Positions 62,812-64,000 of a stretch of DNA of 64,000 nucleotides are shown here, in pieces (position 1 is the stretch's first letter; each line of letters begins with the position of its first letter). The stretch lies in NCBI GenBank assembly GCA_029706075.1, contig JAINUG010000215.1, positions 426,501-490,500 of the forward strand, read 5' to 3'. A program made the translations under genes and the position numbers. The notes beneath the pieces were generated by a model. That model had not been told where the DNA came from. It worked only from the letters and a program-made list of their open reading frames with translations, and did not search any database. The stretch comes from Aldrovandia affinis. Its lineage: Eukaryota > Chordata > Actinopteri > Notacanthiformes > Halosauridae.

Positions 62812-63549
62812 GTGCCATTAGAAACACATACGATGAAAATAATCCTGCTGAAAAGCATCACACAGTCAAAGTTCAATTTCTTCAGCTCGAAAACATCTGC
62901 ACCTGTTGAACCACTGGTAAATGATATTGAGCTGCAGCATGAGGAGGCTAACTTGACTGAGGCGACTGGCATTGAGGACTGTCATGAGGAATGCTGCGAG
63001 ATCGAGTCCGGTAAGGGAGTACAGCTAATTGAGGACAAAAGGGATACCATGCTGGTGTATGGACTTGGCGACAGGGTTCGGGAGAGATACTTGATATGGC
63101 TCACAAGACTGGCGTGTCCTGTGTAAATCGCAAATGCGAGCCTTCTGTGCTGTGTGCAGATTCACCGTATCAAAGCAGCTCATCAAACGTGTGGGGAGGA
63201 GGGTTCATTAAAGTCAGAAATTAGCACTGCAAAAAGAAGACACACAAAGCAGAAACAGAGATTCACAGAACTGGTAGTGCGGGAGGAGCTGTCATATATT
63301 AAATGGAAGGTACACAATTGCACAGAGAATGCATGTTTTGGGAGCAATAACATGATCAAGCGGAGATGCAAAGTAAAAATGGCAGGATATGAAGAGGAGC
63401 ATGAAATGTTTGATGCTGTACAAGCATCGCAAATAGGCAGGGGAGCGCCTGAGGAGCGGCCATTGTTTGAGCGAGAGCGGGAAGTGCAGCGTTCGCTGCA
63501 GGCAGCGCAGGTTATGGGAGTAGATGGCATGAAATGGCTGAGCCTGTAA
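62812..63549 (+). pseudogene. Unassigned ORF of 245 codons broken by one in-frame stop
   Basis: ATG at 62812 to TAA at 63547 is one reading frame interrupted only by TAA at 63124-63126. The first part (104 codons) contains KSITQSKFNFFSSK, which recalls the short Phe-rich leader of hAT/ZMYM-type transposase proteins, then an acidic stretch with HEECCEIESG. The second part is rich in Lys, Arg and Glu (KRRHTKQKQRFTELVVREEL, later EERPLFEREREVQRSL). GTAAGG at about 63011 could be a splice donor. I cannot assign a family. It is more likely a decayed transposon-derived gene than a host gene. Confidence 0.35.
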
Positions 63550-64000
63550 CATTTAATAATTGGTTTTTCAGTCAGCTGGAAAAGATGAGCGAGCAATTGT
63601 CCAAACAATCCCTTTCTTTTGGTCTCCCTATTTGTTGACGATCAGTCTATCTTGCGACAATTACAGCCACCATTGTCAACCGCATGGCTTGCATGACTTG
63701 ACTGGCCACAGCTTTGCCATGTGTTTTTTGTGTTTCTACTTCTTTAATTAATAGTGCTACATAATTAGCGTAGAGGCCTTTGAGAATTAGTCAGAATACT
63801 TAATGGACATAGCTTGCGCAATCGCCTCCTTTTTTTTTTTTTAAACATACCAATAAAAGCATAAGGAAGATTACATATGTATCAATACTGGAGAAGCACA
63901 GTTTTGACATTTTCTGGGATTGACTCCTTGACAGTGGCCTTGCCCCATTGCATGCATAGAATGTGTAATCCTTAAGAATCTACAGAAGCCCTCAGTGTTA
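63550..64000. other. Unannotated stretch to window end
   Basis: No gene or recognised repeat. A poly(T) run lies at 63830-63842. Confidence 0.45.

Noticed and set aside
63183..63608. 141-residue minus-strand frame
   Set aside because: It is antisense to the plus-strand broken frame at 62812-63549, whose charged composition is more protein-like.

Overview
The window reads as vertebrate (teleost fish) nuclear DNA that is intergenic or intronic. It has long AT-rich stretches, pure (CA)n microsatellites, many tRNA-derived SINEs with Pol III A and B boxes, and decayed Tc1-like transposons of types common in fish. No open reading frame long enough to be an intact gene was found, and no rRNA, tRNA, CRISPR or bacterial-type gene organisation is present. 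One SINE tail (GGATAAGAGCGTCTGC stem-loop followed by TGTAA repeats) resembles, from memory, the tail shared by the eel LINE UnaL2 and its SINE partner. That makes an eel or another elopomorph a reasonable guess, but related tails occur in other teleosts, so the host is not fixed.

Layout. 1-24 kb is repeat-rich: a Tc1 3' end at the left edge, SINE families called A-E here, several Tc1 remnants, a palindromic Tc1-type MITE at 19.2 kb, a (CA)n tract and a minisatellite at 23.9 kb. Three places there look exon-like rather than repeat-like: 4893-5105, 8340-9072 and 21640-22331. 24-39 kb is AT-rich with scattered SINEs, a CGGBP1/hAT-like fragment at 27.5 kb and a probable solo LTR at 33.5 kb. 39-52 kb is strikingly poor in recognisable repeats. 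It holds one PIF/Harbinger transposase scrap at 44.8 kb and one old SINE-like stretch, and is the best candidate for a conserved regulatory or intronic landscape. 52-64 kb is again dense: two LTR-like units, four SINE C copies, a DD38E-type Tc1 fragment, a near full-length but frameshifted DD36E-type Tc1, a perfect 81-bp inverted repeat, a possible piggyBac remnant, two (CA)n-type tracts and an unassigned broken ORF at 62.8-63.5 kb.

How the parts relate. There is no operon or pathway here. The visible history is one of insertion and decay: SINE into Tc1 with an 8-bp target duplication at 13.6 kb, SINE C joined to Tc1-type terminal repeats at 61.5-61.8 kb, antisense SINE B joined to a LINE-type tail at 2.6-3.0 kb, and tandem amplification of a SINE promoter at 16.8 kb. 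SINEs A-E have no reverse transcriptase in the window and would depend on LINEs elsewhere. The MITE would depend on a Tc1 transposase elsewhere. All exon calls are low-confidence and rest only on splice-site-like and reading-frame patterns. No clearly undescribed biological system was found.
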